DNA from: Candidatus Parcubacteria bacterium
GTDB lineage: Bacteria > Patescibacteriota > Minisyncoccia > Phycocordibacterales > SBAW01
Assembly (NCBI GenBank): GCA_014379165.1
Contig: JACMMG010000063.1
Location: 1-6,392, forward strand
Direction: 5' to 3'
Length of the DNA stretch: 6,392 nt
The notes below the pieces were generated by a model. That model ran no database searches, was not told the DNA's origin, and saw only the letters and a program-made list of their open reading frames with translations. Position numbers and translations under genes: made by a program. Within the stretch, counting starts at the first letter, position 1. Every line of letters starts with the position of its first letter. This document shows positions 4,879 to 6,392 of this stretch, piece by piece.

Positions 4879-5295
4879 TTAATTGCACCCTCCTCCTTGA
4901 GTGTTTGTCACACATGGGAGAGGAACTCGCTCGTTACCCGTTATACCGAATGCGCCCTGGGCAAGGTTGATTATGCCCCATACGGAGACCATAACGAAAA
5001 GAGCAATGAGTCCCCAAATCATCAGGTTTTTGCTTTGCCCCTCTCCTTTTGAGCCGCCTGCTTTCCATAAATATCTTACTAGCCCCCAAAAGAAGGTAAG
5101 CAGCGCAAGAGCAATAAGAAGCGGAATGGCGGTATTTACAATAGCAGTCAGATTGGCAACAAATATTGCAAGCGGGCGTAATTGTGGCCCAGAAGAAGTA
5201 CTACCAGACCATGCCCTACTAGCTTCTTCAGCTTGCGCGAATGTAACAAAAGGAAGAACGAGGGTAGCAAAAGCAATATAGGCGATTTTTTTCAT
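4879..5295 (-). CDS. Secreted two-helix pilin-like protein
   Basis: 138 residues; ATG at 5295 (minus strand) preceded by an AT-rich stretch with no Shine-Dalgarno. Seen: a signal peptide at about 1-22 (MKKIAYIAFA...VTFAQAEE), a short Ser/Gly-rich segment, helix 1 at about 49-75 (IVNTAIPLLIALALLTFFWGL), a Gly/Lys loop RYLWKAGGSKGEGQSKN, helix 2 at about 91-112 with MIWGLIALFVMVSVWGI, and a polar tail with C128 and C137 (CVTNTQGGGC). The second helix is almost identical to that of the protein encoded at 5434-5679. Two tail cysteines could form an external disulfide. This arrangement (signal peptide, helix, basic loop, helix) is that of VirB2/TrbC-like pilins. It is separated from its upstream neighbour by 138 bases, so it may also have its own promoter. 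Confidence 0.8.
   Translation of the reverse strand: MKKIAYIAFATLVLPFVTFAQAEEASRAWSGSTSSGPQLRPLAIFVANLTAIVNTAIPLLIALALLTFFWGLVRYLWKAGGSKGEGQSKNLMIWGLIALFVMVSVWGIINLAQGAFGITGNERVPLPCVTNTQGGGCN
4997..5022. repeat. Copy A of a duplicated coding segment
   Basis: This segment matches 5492-5517 at 23 of 26 bases (plus-strand core GAGTCCCC flanked by AAAAGAGC). It encodes the MIWGL-ALF part of helix 2 in each pilin-like gene. It supports descent of the two genes by duplication. Confidence 0.7.
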
Positions 5296-5433
5296 AAAAA
5301 ATTTAATATGATATGTACCTAGTGTAGCAGTATTTACAGGCTTCTTTTTACCCTCTGTGGATAGCTCATTAAGAGCTAAACCTTAGGACAAATATTCAAT
5401 TTGCTCGGTCGCCCGAACATGCCAAGGCATGTT
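5296..5433 (-). other. Intergenic gap in the pilin-like operon with two hairpins
   Basis: No gene is seen. Hairpin 1: AACATGCC (5416-5423) and GGCATGTT (5426-5433) form a perfect eight-pair stem that directly follows the stop codon of the minus-strand gene ending at 5434. No T-tract follows it, so it may protect or process the transcript rather than end it. Hairpin 2: TAGCTC (5362-5367) and GAGCTA (5373-5378). On the minus strand the last 50 bases before the ATG at 5295 are AT-rich and contain -10-like words (TACACT, TATCAT), but none has a good -35. Confidence 0.45.
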
Positions 5434-5679
5434 TTAGGACAGGAGAGACTCCTTCATTATCCGCAATATTCCCCAAATAGAGGTCAGCACAAAAAGAGCG
5501 ACGAGTCCCCATATCATTACTTCTTTGTCCTTTTGCTTGCCATGGGGGTCGCTCTGGCGATAGATAAAACGGATCATTCCGACAAAGAAAAGAAGGAGGG
5601 CAATTATAGATAGAACTTCTACAGCAAGATTAATAACATCGACAAATGATGCAACTATACTCGAGATCGTATACCGCAT
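5434..5679 (-). CDS. Small two-helix membrane protein, pilin-like paralogue
   Basis: 81 residues; ATG at 5679 (minus strand), five bases after the stop of the upstream pilin gene, no Shine-Dalgarno. Seen: helix 1 at about 15-36 (INLAVEVLSIIALLLFFVGMI), loop RFIYRQSDPHGKQKDKE, helix 2 at about 54-74 with MIWGLVALFVLTSIWGI, and a short basic end. It has no cleavable signal peptide. It matches the 138-residue protein encoded downstream through the loop and helix 2, but lacks that protein's signal peptide and Cys tail. Probably a membrane-retained partner of the secreted pilin-like proteins. A hairpin starts at its stop codon. Confidence 0.75.
   Translation of the reverse strand: MRYTISSIVASFVDVINLAVEVLSIIALLLFFVGMIRFIYRQSDPHGKQKDKEVMIWGLVALFVLTSIWGILRIMKESLLS
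5492..5517. repeat. Copy B of a duplicated coding segment
   Basis: Partner of 4997-5022 in the neighbouring pilin-like gene; 23 of 26 bases agree, and two of the three differences fall next to each other around the GAC/AAT triplet. Similarity continues more weakly on the left side (CCCCAAATAGAGGTCA against CCCCATACGGAGACCA). Confidence 0.7.
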
Positions 5680-5684
5680 ATATA

Positions 5685-6143
5685 TTAGTAGCGTAAACAG
5701 GTGTTAAAGCTGTTATCCGCCCCGAGACTTATAATGACATTTGTAGCCGCCACAATAAGTACCCAAGCGAAAAATATGACGAAAATACCGATAAAGATGT
5801 ACGCAAACTGTTTTTTAGCTTTTTGAAGTTTATCCGGATTACCTCGCGCCTCCACAAAACGAAATCCCGAATATACAAATGCTAGTGCTGCTATAGGTAT
5901 AAAAAAAGCAAAACCTAGATTGTAGAGTGCAAGAGCAAGTTCGCAAAAGTCGCTAGCACCTTTCAGAGGGTTGAGTGAAGTTCCAATACCCACATCTCGC
6001 TGGGCCCCGGACCCGGCAGATGCATTATTGTTTGCTCCTCCTCCAAAATATACATCATCTTGAGCTCCAAAAGCAAAAACAGGCACAATAAAAAAGAACA
6101 GAAGGAGGCTTGCAGCAAAAAAACTTTTATATATTCGCAGCAT
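5685..6143 (-). CDS. VirB2/TrbC-like pilin
   Basis: 152 residues; ATG at 6143 (minus strand), three bases after the stop of the solute-binding protein gene. Seen: a signal peptide at about 1-26 (LLLFFFIVPVFAFGA), a polar Gly/Asn segment at about 28-55, NPLKGASDFCELALALYNLG, helix 1 at about 76-94 (FFIPIAALAFVYSGFRFV), loop EARGNPDKLQKAKKQ, helix 2 at about 113-136, and a tail with C149. Known: NPL, then a helix, then a G-x-x-[FY]-x-x-A-R-G-N-P-x-K-x-x-x-A-K loop and a second helix is the hallmark of the TrbC/VirB2 pilin family in Parcubacteria. The product is a subunit of a conjugation- or type IV secretion-like pilus, or a surface filament. It heads a run of four small two-helix proteins and is the member closest to the classical family. 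No ribosome site is seen; translation may be coupled to the gene before it. Confidence 0.85.
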   Translation of the reverse strand: MLRIYKSFFAASLLLFFFIVPVFAFGAQDDVYFGGGANNNASAGSGAQRDVGIGTSLNPLKGASDFCELALALYNLGFAFFIPIAALAFVYSGFRFVEARGNPDKLQKAKKQFAYIFIGIFVIFFAWVLIVAATNVIISLGADNSFNTCLRY

Positions 6144-6146
6144 AAT

Positions 6147-6392
6147 TTACTTCAACAGCTCATCCAGTTCTTGGCGAGCTTCATATACGGCATTAGCAGG
6201 TTCATTCTTGCCGCTTATGACCGATTCTATCATGGCTTGGAAAATCTGATTTGTTTCGGGCGTCGACGGGTCTATCCAGCCTTTTGAAATGAGCGCAGAC
6301 TGCGCAAACACTGCCAAAGCTGGAGCTTGCGAGGTGTTGAGTCCGACGTCTCGGCGTACTGGCGGTAAGCCAGTTACATTGGTAAGCGTACC
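6147..6392 (-). CDS. C-terminal end of an extracellular solute-binding protein (family 1 type)
   Basis: The minus-strand frame is open from the window edge to the TAA at 6149-6147; 81 residues are visible and the start lies outside. Seen: GLPPVRRDV, then APALAVFAQSAL, KGWIDPSTPETNQIFQAMIESVISGK, and a final amphipathic helix NAVYEARQELDELLK. Known: a [LP]-P-x-x-x-x-V turn, a helix with F-x-x-x-[LM], the W-x-x-P segment and a last helix A-x-x-x-L-D-x-L-L are the usual C-terminus of ABC-transporter sugar-binding proteins (SBP_bac_1). It normally captures an oligosaccharide outside the membrane and passes it to a permease. No permease or ATPase is visible here; instead a pilin gene follows after three bases. 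Confidence 0.78.
   Translation of the reverse strand, partial: GTLTNVTGLPPVRRDVGLNTSQAPALAVFAQSALISKGWIDPSTPETNQIFQAMIESVISGKNEPANAVYEARQELDELLK

Overview
The window looks like a stretch of chromosome from a Candidate Phyla Radiation bacterium, most likely Parcubacteria/Patescibacteria. This is inferred from gene content only: short operons of small two-helix VirB2/TrbC-like pilin proteins, a secreted protein built from Ig-like and Fn3-like domains, a small membrane-anchored cupredoxin-like protein, a FemAB/GNAT-type acyltransferase tail, and tRNA genes that do not encode CCA. Nothing in the window fixes the species.

Layout, left to right. (1) Positions 1-483 hold the 3' end of a plus-strand acyltransferase-like gene. 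(2) Positions 484-1093 hold no protein gene. They carry tRNA-Lys(CUU) and tRNA-Leu(UAG), each followed by an inverted copy of its own 3' end, and then about 280 bases of imperfect hairpins and a degenerate direct repeat. (3) Positions 1094-3127 are a two-gene plus-strand unit: a probably leaderless, GTG-started cupredoxin-like membrane protein that lacks the copper ligands, and 6 bases later a 517-residue secreted Ig-like protein. (4) Positions 3137-4562 are a self-contained cassette: a near-consensus promoter with an overlapping palindrome, two unrecognised membrane protein genes with strong Shine-Dalgarno sites and visibly higher GC than the flanks, and a perfect rho-independent terminator. 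(5) Positions 4585-6392 run on the minus strand. In transcription order they hold the C-terminal end of an extracellular solute-binding protein, a VirB2/TrbC-like pilin, and three more small two-helix membrane proteins that look like divergent paralogues of one another.

The shared theme is the cell envelope: nearly every protein is secreted, surface-exposed or membrane-embedded. The best candidates for something undescribed are the two-gene GC-rich cassette (3164-4562), the solute-binding-protein plus tandem-pilin operon (4585-6392), and the inverted copies of tRNA 3' ends (596-647 and 793-877). Functions for the cassette proteins cannot be assigned from sequence alone.
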